Shown in pieces: positions 1-8,709 of a stretch of DNA of 64,000 nucleotides (position 1 is its first letter; each line of letters opens with the position of its first letter). The notes beneath the pieces were generated by a model. The model had not been told where the DNA came from, ran no database searches, and was given only the letters and a program-made list of their open reading frames with translations. Location: NCBI RefSeq assembly GCF_000167355.1, contig NZ_AAEW02000003.1, positions 124,001-188,000 on the forward strand. The letters are read 5' to 3'. A program made the position numbers and the translations under genes. The DNA is from Desulfuromonas acetoxidans DSM 684 (lineage in GTDB: Bacteria > Desulfobacterota > Desulfuromonadia > Desulfuromonadales > Desulfuromonadaceae).

Positions 1-448
1 CAAAACCCAGGGTGCACGCACCAAGGCGTTGGCTGATTTCAAAGCAGGCCGAGCACGGGTCCTGGTTGCCACGGATATTGCCGCACGTGGTCTGGATATT
101 GATCAGCTACCCAATGTCGTTAACTACGAGCTTCCCGATGTGCCGGAGGATTATGTCCATCGCATTGGCCGCACTGGTCGTGCCGGACGTGACGGCAAAG
201 CGGTATCTCTGGTGTGCAGTGAGGAAAAAAAGCAGCTGCGCGACATTGAGCGGTTACTAAAACGGCCCATCGCCAAAGAGGTGATCGCCGGTTATGAGGT
301 GAGTACGACCAACAAACCTACGGCCCGGCCTGCGTCTCAGCCGAGAAAGAGTGCTCAGCGCAACCAACGCCCCAACCGTAACGCCGACGCTGGCCAAAAA
401 AACGCGTGGTCAGGACGACGTAAGCCCTCATCGAGAGCCGCTGTTTAA
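1..448 (+). CDS. DEAD-box ATP-dependent RNA helicase, RhlE-like (C-terminal part, cut by window start)
   Basis: Only the last ~148 residues are present; the frame is open to the window edge. The visible part is the end of helicase domain 2, with [13 protein letters not shown] (motif V) and [13 protein letters not shown] (motif VI), whose arginines contact ATP. A short basic, Gln/Asn/Arg-rich tail follows, as in RhlE-type helicases, where it binds RNA. The family unwinds RNA duplexes in ribosome assembly or mRNA decay. The tail composition favours RhlE over RhlB or CsdA, but the missing N-terminus prevents a firm symbol. A strong terminator follows directly. Confidence 0.9.
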   Translation, partial: KTQGARTKALADFKAGRARVLVATDIAARGLDIDQLPNVVNYELPDVPEDYVHRIGRTGRAGRDGKAVSLVCSEEKKQLRDIERLLKRPIAKEVIAGYEVSTTNKPTARPASQPRKSAQRNQRPNRNADAGQKNAWSGRRKPSSRAAV

Positions 449-476
449 CAGCCAGCTCCCTGACCAATACACCTTA

Positions 477-516
477 AAAAGACCTTCCGAAAAAGCGTTC
501 GGAAGGTCTTTTTTTA
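477..516 (+). terminator. Rho-independent terminator after the helicase gene
   Basis: GACCTTCCGA and TCGGAAGGTC form a near-perfect stem around a short A-rich loop, followed by a run of T. It starts about 30 bases after the helicase stop codon. Confidence 0.9.
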
Positions 517-658
517 TTGCAATAGTCCTCACTCAAGTGCAAACGAGAGGACTTCTATCTTGCCCAGAACCCCGGTTGCCACTATTCTGAAAAGAGAACA
601 GCTCCTCATCCAGTCCATAAATCAGGATAATTCGAAAGACTTTTGCGGAGACAAAGAC

Positions 659-1483
659 ATGGCACAAAAGAGCTTACAGAAAGCGGTCGACTATCTGCAG
701 CAGGCGGAAGCGTTAGTAATCAGCACAGGTGCCGGCATGGGCGTGGATTCAGGCCTGCCTGATTTTCGTGGCGACGAAGGGTTCTGGAATGCCTATCCCA
801 TGTATAAAAACCTCGGCATCAACTTTTACGACGCTGCCAACCCTATCCACTTTTCCCGCGATCCGGAATTCGGCTGGGGATTCTACGGCCACCGTACCAA
901 TCTGTATCGTGAAACCGTACCCCATAACGGGTTTTCCCTGCTCCAAAAATGGATAAACACATTGGGACTGGACAGTTTTGTGGTCACATCCAATGTCGAC
1001 GGTCAATTTCAAAAGGCGGGCTTTGACGTTGAACGGATTGTTGAGGTGCATGGTTCCATTCATCACCTGCAATGCCAGCGCCCCTGCCGTCGCGACATCT
1101 GGCGCAACAACGAGGAGATTCCCGTTGATTTTACCACCATGCGCGCCCAGCATCTGCCCCACTGTCCCCATTGCGGCGAGATTGCCCGACCCAATATTCT
1201 CATGTTCGGTGATTTTTCGTGGATAGGCGATCGTAGTGCCGCCCAGGAGAAACGCTTCAATGAGTTTCTCATCCGCCATAACGGCAAACGGCTGGTGATT
1301 ATTGAAATGGGTGCCGGAACGGCAGTTCCGACCATTCGCCACTTAACTCAAACGTTAGCCCAGAAACCCAATGCAATAGCGATCCGCATCAATCCACGCG
1401 AGCCACAGATTTCCGCGCCAAACATCGGTCTTTCACTCGGCGCTCTGGAAGGACTGATGGCCATTGATCAGGAATTATTCTGA
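659..1483 (+). CDS. SIR2-family NAD-dependent protein deacylase
   Basis: This is a sirtuin of about 274 residues, which removes acyl groups from lysine using NAD+. Near residue 25 is the NAD-binding GAGMGVDSGLPDFRG, where the usual Ser/Ile positions carry Gly and Leu. It is followed by TSNVDGQ, the catalytic histidine in VHGS, a four-cysteine zinc site (CQRPC and CPHC) and RPNILMFGD. The frame is open further upstream, but ATG 659 is preferred because GGAG lies 8-9 bases before it and the sirtuin fold begins there. The 3' end overlaps the convergent YihY-like gene by 16 bases. Substrates cannot be told from sequence. Confidence 0.92.
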   Translation: MAQKSLQKAVDYLQQAEALVISTGAGMGVDSGLPDFRGDEGFWNAYPMYKNLGINFYDAANPIHFSRDPEFGWGFYGHRTNLYRETVPHNGFSLLQKWINTLGLDSFVVTSNVDGQFQKAGFDVERIVEVHGSIHHLQCQRPCRRDIWRNNEEIPVDFTTMRAQHLPHCPHCGEIARPNILMFGDFSWIGDRSAAQEKRFNEFLIRHNGKRLVIIEMGAGTAVPTIRHLTQTLAQKPNAIAIRINPREPQISAPNIGLSLGALEGLMAIDQELF

Positions 1484-2781
1484 GGCGAATCGTTGACTGA
1501 TGTCTTGTCGATCAATTCCGGGAGGTTAAAACCACTCAGATAATCATGATAGAAGCGGTTAAGGGGGCCGACAACCGCACTCACCTCCCGATCAAGCGTC
1601 TGAGAAATCCCAGGTTCAAGGATCAGCTCCAGGTCGATAATTTCTGCAGATTTCTGTGGAACCACCACCAGAGCATCTTGTGTTTCATCATCCGCCACCA
1701 CCACAATGTCGCAGGCTTTGAGGCGTTCCAGCGCCAGAAGCGCCTGGGCTTTCGGCATGGAAGCCGCTTCCAGCAGCTCCTCCATCGGCCAGGGTGTCCG
1801 CCCCTGTTCGAAGCGATTATAAATCAACAGCAACAGCTCCAGCACATGCATCGGTTCCCACTCGTCATCGCGACTCCCCTTGCCCAGCAGACGACTGATA
1901 TGACCACGAAACTGAAACGCCCAGCACAGTTCTACACCCAGCAAGGTGATCATCCACGACACATACAGCCAGATCATGAAAATCGGCAGCGCCGCCATAG
2001 TGCCGTAAATAGCATTGTATTTGCCGACGCCATACTGGAAGTTGATATAAGCCCACTGTGTCAACAACCACAGACTACCGGCACTGATGCCACCGACCAG
2101 AGCGGACACCAACTTGACCTTGGTATTGGGCACAAACATGTAGAGAAAAATAAACGCCGCCCAAATCGCAAAAAAAGGCAACACCTCAAACAGCAACAGC
2201 AGCGCATCACCAAACACCGGCTTGCTCAACAGCCATTGCACCACATGCTGGCTGCGAATCGAGGTATTCATGGACACGGCGGCGAGAACAAACAATGGGC
2301 CGAGGGTGACGACCGAGAAATAATCGGCGAAACGGCGGAACAGGGATCGGGTTTCCTGCACCTGCCACAAATCATTGAATGATTTTTCGATGTTGGACAA
2401 AAGTGCGAGAACGGTAAACACCAACATCACCAGACCAACGGATCCAAGGCGGCCGACATTGGTGTTGTTAATGTAGGTGATGATATTGGCAACAACTTCT
2501 TCAGAGCCGACAGAGAGTTGCTTGAGAAGCATCGGTTCAATGGTGTTATGAACACCGAGCCCTTTAAGCAGGGCAAACATGATGGCCAGCAGGGGAATCA
2601 GCGCCAGTAACGTATTGAAGGTCAATGCCGCCGCATGTTGAATGCAATTGTGGCGGCGAAAACCGATCAGTGCTGCTGCCAGCACTCGGGCAATGTCATA
2701 GCCACCCCGTTTGCCATCATCTGCCCACAAATCTCTGGCCAGCCACTTCTGCCATTTTTCCACGGATGCTTTCAATACCAC
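1468..2781 (-). CDS. YihY/virulence factor BrkB family (UPF0761) membrane protein
   Basis: The 437-residue protein begins with the family segment FRRHNCIQHAAALTFNTLLALIPLLA (quoted in part: HAAALTFNTLLALIPLLA), followed by about six membrane helices up to residue ~290. A soluble C-terminal part of about 130 residues resembles a winged-helix domain, as in longer family members. The family was once called ribonuclease BN, a name now known to be wrong; its real function is unknown. The start is GTG with GGGAGG about 8 bases upstream. It runs toward the sirtuin gene and overlaps its end. Confidence 0.88.
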   Translation of the reverse strand: MVLKASVEKWQKWLARDLWADDGKRGGYDIARVLAAALIGFRRHNCIQHAAALTFNTLLALIPLLAIMFALLKGLGVHNTIEPMLLKQLSVGSEEVVANIITYINNTNVGRLGSVGLVMLVFTVLALLSNIEKSFNDLWQVQETRSLFRRFADYFSVVTLGPLFVLAAVSMNTSIRSQHVVQWLLSKPVFGDALLLLFEVLPFFAIWAAFIFLYMFVPNTKVKLVSALVGGISAGSLWLLTQWAYINFQYGVGKYNAIYGTMAALPIFMIWLYVSWMITLLGVELCWAFQFRGHISRLLGKGSRDDEWEPMHVLELLLLIYNRFEQGRTPWPMEELLEAASMPKAQALLALERLKACDIVVVADDETQDALVVVPQKSAEIIDLELILEPGISQTLDREVSAVVGPLNRFYHDYLSGFNLPELIDKTSVNDSPQNNS

Positions 2782-2906
2782 GCGTTGTCCTCCCGACTCC
2801 GTCCGTTTTACACTTTAGTTTAAAACAAGCAGGCCAAAAAACAAATACCAGGCTTACCTAAGGACTCTTTTTTACATGATAACAACACAACAACACCCTG
2901 AACGAA

Positions 2907-3839
2907 CTAAAGGTTGAGATAGTTGATAAACTGTTCTTTCTGACGCAGAACGCAGGCTTCCCCTTCATGGATCGCTTCTTCGGCACGATAAAATTCCAGC
3001 AAACCGATTTTGGACAATTTAGGGGTCAAAAGGAAATCGGGCGGATCACCGGCCATGCGACTGCGGGTAATGCGATCTTGGGTGATATTGATGGAACCGG
3101 CCAGGGCTTCGAAAATCCCCGGTGGTCTGGGAGTATCCTCTTTATCTTTTGTCGGAAACAACGCCGAAGAATAATCACGCAATGTCTTGCTGATATTGGC
3201 TTTGAGGCTATTCTCCTCCACGGCAGTTTCAATCTGTTTATCCGGATCAATTCGGGTGAAATGCTTGCCGACAATATCACCATTGAGGTTAACGGCGATC
3301 ACCACTTCAGCGCCCAGCGCCCGGCAGATGGACACCGGAACCGGATTGACCAGACCACCATCCACCAGCCAACGATTCTGATGCCGTACCGGAGGAAAGA
3401 TTCCCGGCAAGGCAATTGAGGCCCAGATCGCCTCTTTTATCGAACCTTCGGTAAACCAGATTTCCCGGCCGTTTTCCAGGTCAGTTGCCACAGCGGCAAA
3501 GGTTTTATCCAGCGATTCAATCTGCGATTGACCATCCATCACATAATCATCAAAAAAGCCCTGCAATCGCTCAATATCGATAAAACCACTCAGAGAAAAA
3601 TCAAGCTCGAAAAAACGCGCCACATCCATGCGGGTCAACGAGCGCACCCACTCTTCAAATTGCTCAAGACGACCACTGACATAGGCGGCTCCGACCACAC
3701 TGCCAATGGAACAACCGCTGATAATATCCGGCTCAATGCCGATCTCGGCCAAGGCCTTGATCACCCCGATATGGCTCCATCCACGGGCCGAACCACTGCC
3801 AAGAGCGAGTCCGATTTTGGGCATCTCTTGTTTGGTCAT
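2907..3839 (-). CDS. Patatin-like phospholipase / RssA-type serine hydrolase
   Basis: Near residue 12 is the oxyanion glycine-rich motif GSGSARGWSHIGVI. The nucleophile elbow is GCSIGS near residue 43, and the dyad aspartate lies in VDGGLVNPVP near residue 160. These are the catalytic parts of the patatin family, which hydrolyses acyl esters of lipids. At about 310 residues it matches the bacterial RssA/YlbK subgroup. There is no signal peptide, so it probably acts at the inner face of the membrane. AAGGAAG lies upstream of the ATG. The physiological lipid is unknown. Confidence 0.9.
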   Translation of the reverse strand: MTKQEMPKIGLALGSGSARGWSHIGVIKALAEIGIEPDIISGCSIGSVVGAAYVSGRLEQFEEWVRSLTRMDVARFFELDFSLSGFIDIERLQGFFDDYVMDGQSQIESLDKTFAAVATDLENGREIWFTEGSIKEAIWASIALPGIFPPVRHQNRWLVDGGLVNPVPVSICRALGAEVVIAVNLNGDIVGKHFTRIDPDKQIETAVEENSLKANISKTLRDYSSALFPTKDKEDTPRPPGIFEALAGSINITQDRITRSRMAGDPPDFLLTPKLSKIGLLEFYRAEEAIHEGEACVLRQKEQFINYLNL

Positions 3840-3904
3840 GAGTTATCTTCCTTAAAAGCTTGGAGAATCCAATTAGCCACAGACTAAATCAGACCTGACA
3901 GGAC

Positions 3905-3937
3905 AAAAACCAAAGAAGTTCTTTTGTCTTGGTTTTT
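3905..3937 (-). terminator. Possible Rho-independent terminator downstream of slyX
   Basis: Read on the minus strand, AAAAACCAAGA pairs with TCTTTGGTTTTT around a short loop and ends in T. It lies between slyX and the lipase gene, both on the minus strand. The stem is AT-rich, so confidence is moderate. Confidence 0.5.
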
Positions 3938-4014
3938 ATCTGTGACCAAACAACTGATGTGACCTTTCCTCCGTGGTAACGACAACAGTTATTTAGTACG
4001 ACATCGCCAGCAGA

Positions 4015-4224
4015 TCAATAATGAGGCGGACGCTCTTCGTCATTGCTGTTTCCAGCCCCTGTCGACGCTGTAGACATCTGACTGATGCGTCGTGCCATCA
4101 CCTTCATGGCCTCTTCCATATCGTAGAGTTGCTTCTGATGTGTCGCGATAAGATCCTGCAATTCCTGAATGGTGTGTTCCTGAAAAGCGATACGGCTTTC
4201 CAGATCATTGATACGATCGTCCAT
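4015..4224 (-). CDS. slyX: SlyX family protein
   Basis: This 69-residue protein is one long coiled coil starting MDDRINDLESRIAFQEHTIQ and ending in the characteristic PPHY. Both features mark the SlyX family, whose molecular function is unknown. The frame is open upstream, but ATG 4224 is chosen because GAGAGGAT lies about 8 bases before it and the family begins there. It is divergent from the EVE-domain gene. Confidence 0.85.
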   Translation of the reverse strand: MDDRINDLESRIAFQEHTIQELQDLIATHQKQLYDMEEAMKVMARRISQMSTASTGAGNSNDEERPPHY

Positions 4225-4361
4225 GGGGATATCCTCTCTGCAAAAACACGGCAGGCATTCGATGAGTTGGTGATAAAAACAATTACTGTTATGATAGCGG
4301 AAATACATGGGCAATGACAGTCATGAACAATCTTTTGCAGGAAAACAAACCAGGAGACAGT

Positions 4362-4826
4362 ATGAACTACTGGCTGATGAAATCGGAACCGGAAGCGTTC
4401 GGCATTGACGATCTGCAACAGATGCCGGAGCAGACCGAACATTGGGACGGCGTGCGCAATTATCAGGCGCGCAACATGATGCGCGATGACATGAAGATCG
4501 GTGATCTGGCGTTTTTTTATCACTCCAACTGTGCCGAACCCGGTATCGTCGGCATTATGGAAGTGGTCAAAGAGGGCTATCCCGACTTTACGGCGTTTGA
4601 CCCCAACAGCAAATACTTTGACGCTAAAAGTGTTGGTGATAAACCGCGTTGGTTCATGGTCGATATCCGCTATGTTCGTCACCTCAAAAGGCCGATTGCG
4701 CTCAAGGAGCTCAAAGAGTATCCACAGCTTGACGGCATGCAGATCCTGCGCAAGGGGAATCGACTGTCCATCACCCCCGTCAGCAAGGAGCATTGGGACT
4801 TTATTGTTGGTCTGGAAAACGCTTGA
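4362..4826 (+). CDS. EVE-domain protein (UPF0310 / thymocyte nuclear protein 1-like)
   Basis: The 154-residue protein begins MNYWLMKSEP, the hallmark of the EVE family. It continues with WDGVRNYQARN and GDLAFFYHSN, which line the aromatic cage that recognises modified bases in DNA or RNA. EVE is related to PUA and YTH folds. ATG 4362 is chosen because AGGAGA sits 5 bases upstream. Bacterial stand-alone EVE proteins of this type are thought to bind modified cytosine or related bases, but the ligand cannot be read from sequence. Confidence 0.92.
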   Translation: MNYWLMKSEPEAFGIDDLQQMPEQTEHWDGVRNYQARNMMRDDMKIGDLAFFYHSNCAEPGIVGIMEVVKEGYPDFTAFDPNSKYFDAKSVGDKPRWFMVDIRYVRHLKRPIALKELKEYPQLDGMQILRKGNRLSITPVSKEHWDFIVGLENA

Positions 4827-4881
4827 GCTTCTAGGACGCGCATTGTGAACGCCCCTGGCAAAACACGGAGATTAAACCTGC

Positions 4882-5346
4882 ATGGAAATCACCCTGACCA
4901 CACCAGCCCTGCTGTTTCCGGCTATCTCACTGCTGTTGCTAGCCTATACCAACCGTTTTCTGACCTTGGCCGCCCTGATCCGCAGTCTCTATGCCGAGTG
5001 GCGCGATAACCACGACCATGTTTTGTTCGGCCAATTGAAAAACCTGCGTAAACGCGTGTTGCTCATCCGCACCATGCAGACCATGGGCATTGCCAGTCTA
5101 TTTCTGTGTGTGCTGGCCATGCTGCTGTTTTATTTCGAACTCATCCTGGTTGGAGAGATCATCTTTGCCCTGAGCCTGGTCTTGTTAATGATCTCTCTCG
5201 GTCTGTCGGTGTATGAAATCCAAATATCGGTGCACGCACTTGATCTACAACTCAAGGATCTGGAGTCACCCCGGCCAGCCAACCCCAACGGCACCTGTCA
5301 TCCGCAACCGGAACAACGTCCCCCCTCATCACTGGGAAATTCATAA
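4882..5346 (+). CDS. DUF2721 family membrane protein
   Basis: This 154-residue protein has three hydrophobic segments: about residues 1-23, and a pair at about 66-115. Between them is a basic loop typical of DUF2721, with 'LTNRFL..AALIRSL' and an arginine-rich stretch. The function of the family is unknown. Its TAA overlaps the ATG of the methyltransferase (TAATG), so the two are co-translated. GGAG lies about 11 bases before the start. Confidence 0.82.
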   Translation: MEITLTTPALLFPAISLLLLAYTNRFLTLAALIRSLYAEWRDNHDHVLFGQLKNLRKRVLLIRTMQTMGIASLFLCVLAMLLFYFELILVGEIIFALSLVLLMISLGLSVYEIQISVHALDLQLKDLESPRPANPNGTCHPQPEQRPPSSLGNS

Positions 5347-5897
5347 TGACCTCGGCCAATTGGAATCAACGCTGGAAAGAGCGCCAGGAGCGCCCCTTGC
5401 AGGCCGACAACTGGCTGCTTAAAATGCTGCCATTGCTGCCTGAAACAGGTACAGTGCTGGATATCGCCTGCGGCAGAGGGCGTAATGCCGTGTATCTGCA
5501 ACAACACGGCTGGCAGGTCACAGCAGTGGACGGATCAGACGAGGCTCTGCATCAGCTTCAATCCGTTTGTCCGCAGATCATCACACGCCATCATGACCTC
5601 GATCAGCCTCTTGAACTGAGTCAGCGCTTTGATCTGGTGCTGCAGTTTTTCTTCCTTAATCGCCGACAATTGCCTCATTTTATGCAGCAGGTGCGTCCCG
5701 GTGGCGCGATGATTGTGCGCACATTCAGCGATGCCGGAGAATTTGGCAGCAAGGGTGGTAACCCTGAGCACCGTCTGCAGCCGGGGGAATTGCTGGAGAT
5801 CTTTTCACCATGGGAGATTCTTTGTCACGAAGAAGGGCTGGATCCGTCACACAAAGGTGGCAGTCTGGCCGGAATTGTTGCGCGGCGGCCGCTTTAA
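5346..5897 (+). CDS. Class I SAM-dependent methyltransferase (TehB/tellurite-resistance-like)
   Basis: The 183-residue protein has the SAM-binding motif I VLDIACGRGRNAVYL near residue 37, the acidic motif II VTAVDGS, and a post-II strand LVLQFFFL. The short form without an extra domain resembles TehB-like and thiopurine-type methyltransferases. The start overlaps the stop of the DUF2721 gene. The substrate is unknown. A GCCTGAAG/CTTCAGGC inverted repeat lies just downstream (about 5916-5950), between this gene and the convergent small gene. Confidence 0.85.
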   Translation: MTSANWNQRWKERQERPLQADNWLLKMLPLLPETGTVLDIACGRGRNAVYLQQHGWQVTAVDGSDEALHQLQSVCPQIITRHHDLDQPLELSQRFDLVLQFFFLNRRQLPHFMQQVRPGGAMIVRTFSDAGEFGSKGGNPEHRLQPGELLEIFSPWEILCHEEGLDPSHKGGSLAGIVARRPL

Positions 5898-5933
5898 GAA
5901 GAAAGGTTTGGCTGAGCCTGAAGGAGTCCGTGA

Positions 5934-6137
5934 CTAAACAGGCTTCAGGCAGTGAAAACTTTCCACCGTCCAGCGCCGGTAACGGCAATTGAAGCACGAT
6001 ATCTCTTCGTCTGCGACCCACTCATCTTCATCATCGGCGTGAAATTTTCCGCACTTTTGGGCGGCTTGGGCTGCTGCTTCGTCGTTCTGACGTCCTGGGA
6101 CGAATTGACGGGTGCCGTTTTCCAGGTCTAACCACAT
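5934..6137 (-). CDS. Small Cys-containing protein of unknown function (67 aa)
   Basis: I do not recognise a family. The protein is acidic with an EDEW segment. A lone CFNC pair near residue 49 and another Cys near the end could form half of a zinc ribbon or bind iron. AGGAGA lies 7 bases before the ATG, and the gene is placed convergently after the methyltransferase. Both suggest a real gene rather than noise. The upstream flank is repeat DNA. Confidence 0.6.
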   Translation of the reverse strand: MWLDLENGTRQFVPGRQNDEAAAQAAQKCGKFHADDEDEWVADEEISCFNCRYRRWTVESFHCLKPV

Positions 6138-6169
6138 TTACGATTCTCCTGTTTCTTTGGATAAGATCA

Positions 6170-6450
6170 AAGTCAAGGTCAAGGTCGCCGGGTTTCGCCC
6201 CGGCAGGCGACATCCTTTTGGCTTGCCGCCCAAAAGGATGCAAAAACCGGCTTAACTTCTCCTGAACCTGGCTACACCGACACTGAGGCTGTTTCCGTGA
6301 AGCTTCACGGATTCGGCTCGCCGCCCTTTAGGTCGGCGAATCGTGCGTATCATCAGCTTTGGTGTAAAACTGTGATAACACAATGATGTCTCGTTCTATT
6401 TTTCCCGTGGCACCGATCTAACGGGTGGGACGGTGCCCACCCTACCATAG
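6170..6450. repeat. Dispersed repeat family A, copy 1 (long form)
   Basis: It shares long near-identical blocks with 17686-17870. These are AAGGTCGCCGGG-TTCGCCCCGGC-GGCGACAT, CGCCGCCCTTTAGGTCG-CGAATC, TCATCA-C--TGG-GTAAAAC, and the end block CGTGGCACC...CGGGTGGG-CGGTGCCCACCCTA (dashes mark differences). This copy carries about 90 extra bases between two short 'GCCGCCC' repeats. Confidence 0.85.
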
Positions 6451-6630
6451 AGTGTTATTTAGCACCTGAACTCTCTCGTTCAGCAGCGCCGAACGTAAGG
6501 AACGTCGCTGTGATGGTTGTCGGCAAACTGTTTGAGGACTGTTGCAAACAGGCCGAGTTTTTGCCGACATCACGGCGTAAGCGACTGAAGAGAGGGAACC
6601 CGCCAGGGTGCAATGACGGAAGTCGATTTT

Positions 6631-6660
6631 GCGCCACTTTTGTCGACGCAAAAGTGGCGC
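6631..6660. repeat. Perfect 12-bp inverted repeat
   Basis: GCGCCACTTTTG and CAAAAGTGGCGC flank a 6-base centre TCGACG. The arms could fold as a stable hairpin. There is no T run after it, so it is not a standard terminator; it is probably part of another repeat element. Confidence 0.75.
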
Positions 6661-6760
6661 GACGTGTGGGCGCGGAAGCCCACGTCACGTGCGTACCAGG
6701 TATCGTGAACGGATGATTTCCATATGAAATGCCCCCCACAACACAACCGACTAAAGCAGC

Positions 6761-7504
6761 CTAATACTTCTTCAACTTCTGGCGCGTCAATGTCTGCCAC
6801 TGGCCCTGCTCATTCTGCTCCACCAACAACACCGCCTGATGTCGCAAGCGCACCACCTTCACCTTATCCATCAACATCACTTGTGCAGAGTCGGAAACGG
6901 CAACGCCCTCCTCGGTTTCAACTGCATCAATCCACGGATGATCCTTGAGCTCTTCAGCCATAAAGGTCACCCTGTCACCACTGAAAGCTACTTTCCCTTT
7001 AAGCCGTCCGTCCATGCCACCAAGACGCAAACCGATGCCTGCCAAAGCGCCAATCACCCCTTGACCGGTGCCACCGTGCTCAGACAAATGCAATCCATTT
7101 TCCACCGCCATCTGATAGGCCAGAGTTTTATTCAACACCTCCAGCTTGGCGCGTTGGCCATAGGCAATTAACGCTTCAACATCGGCCAGGGCATCAACGA
7201 CCGCGACACATAAACCGGGATCAGAACCTTCAGCACTGTTATTGGCCAAAAACTGACTGCTCCAGTCGATGATCGCCCCTAACTTGTCCGCATCAATGGT
7301 CGCCTCGAAACACATGGCGCTGTTGTGGGACGTGTACGGCACATCCGGATGAACCAGCAACTGGTGACGGGTGATGTAACTGCACGTTCCCCAGCCCTGC
7401 TCTGCAATGGTCTGGGAGATTTGTGTGGCCAGCTCGCCCGTGCCACAGCTTTCCAGATTGTCGGTATCGTCAATCGAAATAAGAATCTTCATCAGTGCAT
7501 CCAT
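6761..7504 (-). CDS. TiaS-like IDDTD-domain protein
   Basis: About 247 residues. It begins MDALMKILISIDDTDNLESCGT, of which ISIDDTDN matches the N-terminal domain of archaeal TiaS, the tRNA(Ile2) agmatinylcytidine synthetase. There is also a glycine-rich HGGTGQGVIGALAG near residue 140. The C-terminal RNA-binding and zinc parts of TiaS are absent. The ATG overlaps the stop of the upstream S-like gene (TAATG); ATG 7492, giving MKILIS, is an alternative start. As the last gene of an apparent ECF-type operon, it may use or sense the imported compound. True tRNA modification is unlikely without the RNA-binding half. Function is inferred only from motif and context. Confidence 0.7.
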   Translation of the reverse strand: MDALMKILISIDDTDNLESCGTGELATQISQTIAEQGWGTCSYITRHQLLVHPDVPYTSHNSAMCFEATIDADKLGAIIDWSSQFLANNSAEGSDPGLCVAVVDALADVEALIAYGQRAKLEVLNKTLAYQMAVENGLHLSEHGGTGQGVIGALAGIGLRLGGMDGRLKGKVAFSGDRVTFMAEELKDHPWIDAVETEEGVAVSDSAQVMLMDKVKVVRLRHQAVLLVEQNEQGQWQTLTRQKLKKY

Positions 7505-8055
7505 TATCGTGTTGAATCCTGAATCACGCCACGTGCTTTAAGTTGCCGCAACAACGGCGGCACACACAACGCGGCCAGGAATGAAAAGATCAGACTGCCG
7601 ACACCATCAATGGCTGCGCGCTGCAACACCACCGTGCTGTCCATCCCCAGAAATGTTCCCTGAGTCCAGCTGAGAAAGAACTTAGTGCTCCCGGCAAGCA
7701 GTGCCACAACCACACATGTTGCGACACTCCACAACGCCAATGGAAACAACAGCAAGGCTCCATCGATGACCAGGGCAGGAACAACAAACTTGGTCAGGAT
7801 CAGCGGCCCGCCCTTGCCGAGGCCAAGCGACATGGCCATCAGCCCGGCCAGCAGTCCGGTCATGGTTGCGCTCCAGCGGTAGCTGACACAACTGCGCGCC
7901 ACCATCAGGCCAATGAGGGTGAAAAACATTGAATGGCCGGAGATCCCCAGATGCCAGCGAAACAGAATTTTGCACAGGATAATGGCTCCGGCACAAAAGC
8001 CGAAAAACAGGGCATCGCGCAACGGCAACCGATCCAGAAAACGTGGTGATGTCAT
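7504..8055 (-). CDS. Putative ECF-type substrate-specific (S) membrane component
   Basis: The 183-residue protein has about five or six hydrophobic helices and little else, the size and shape of ECF S components. Their six-helix fold binds vitamins or metals. ATG 8055 overlaps the EcfT stop (ATGA), so the pair is co-translated. The longer possible start at 8073 would overlap EcfT further and is less likely. No known S-family signature was recognised (I looked for the BioY, ThiT, RibU, CbiM and QueT types), so the ligand is open. Confidence 0.6.
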   Translation of the reverse strand: MTSPRFLDRLPLRDALFFGFCAGAIILCKILFRWHLGISGHSMFFTLIGLMVARSCVSYRWSATMTGLLAGLMAMSLGLGKGGPLILTKFVVPALVIDGALLLFPLALWSVATCVVVALLAGSTKFFLSWTQGTFLGMDSTVVLQRAAIDGVGSLIFSFLAALCVPPLLRQLKARGVIQDSTR

Positions 8056-8699
8056 TGTTCCTCCATCCAGCAACTGCGGGGTCCATTTGTGAAGTTTCGG
8101 GCTCTGGCGGCCAACGCGATCTCATGGGCCAGACTCATGGCAATCACCACGGCGGGTACCACCAAACAGCGCATCACCAGTGACCATTTCCACGGTTGCA
8201 ACAACTGCTTCCACGCCAGAGGCACGCCACGCAACTGCTGCGCTTGATAAAGAATGCGCCATTCGCCAAGCACCAGCGGGAAAAAGTGCAGGCTGGCAGC
8301 AAGAACAAACGCGGCCTGATCCGGCATCCAGCGCGAAAAGGTCCGCGCCATGTGAGACGGCGGCACACACCAGCTCAGCACGATGGGCGGCATCAGGGTC
8401 AGCATCAATTGCAACGACACCTGAGCTGCCGGCACCACACCCTGCTGGCCCTGTTTAAAACCGTAAAGCAGCAGCAACAGCAGCGTCTGCATAACAAAAG
8501 GGCGCACCAGACGTTTTAATTGCCGCCACGGGACCCCGCACACCATCATCCACAACAGATTCACGACAATCATGGTCGAAATCCATCGCCCATCACGCAC
8601 CAGGAATGCACAGCTCGACAACGCAATCGTCATCAGCAAATGGACGCCAACCGGCACGTTCAGCCGCGACTCGGGTTTATTGAGGACCGGTGCAGCCAT
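8052..8699 (-). CDS. ECF transporter transmembrane T component (EcfT/CbiQ-like)
   Basis: About 215 residues with a hydrophobic N-terminal half. The C-terminal coupling region contains AAARARNF near the end, like the Ala-Arg-Gly coupling motifs that dock EcfT on the ATPases. A long amphipathic segment (FSRWMPDQAA...QLRGVPLAWKQLL, quoted in part) fits the coupling helices. Start 8699 follows the ATPase stop by about 10 bases. A start at 8789 would overlap the ATPase gene by 80 bases and is less likely. It works with the adjacent double ATPase and the S-like protein. Confidence 0.75.
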   Translation of the reverse strand: MAAPVLNKPESRLNVPVGVHLLMTIALSSCAFLVRDGRWISTMIVVNLLWMMVCGVPWRQLKRLVRPFVMQTLLLLLLYGFKQGQQGVVPAAQVSLQLMLTLMPPIVLSWCVPPSHMARTFSRWMPDQAAFVLAASLHFFPLVLGEWRILYQAQQLRGVPLAWKQLLQPWKWSLVMRCLVVPAVVIAMSLAHEIALAARARNFTNGPRSCWMEEQ

Positions 8700-8709
8700 A
8701 AACAGCGCA

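Larger units (their letters stand above)
6138..6760. other. Repeat-rich intergenic region without a convincing gene
   Basis: The 620 bases hold a copy of dispersed repeat family A (about 6170-6450) and then about 270 bases with several hairpins. One of these is a 12-bp perfect inverted repeat at 6631-6660. Short open frames exist on both strands, but none has a clear ribosome-binding site or a recognisable domain. Confidence 0.7.

Noticed and set aside
6442-6739. Two minus-strand frames in the repeat block (69 and 94 codons)
   Set aside because: Their translations follow a palindromic repeat and show no domain; most likely spurious.
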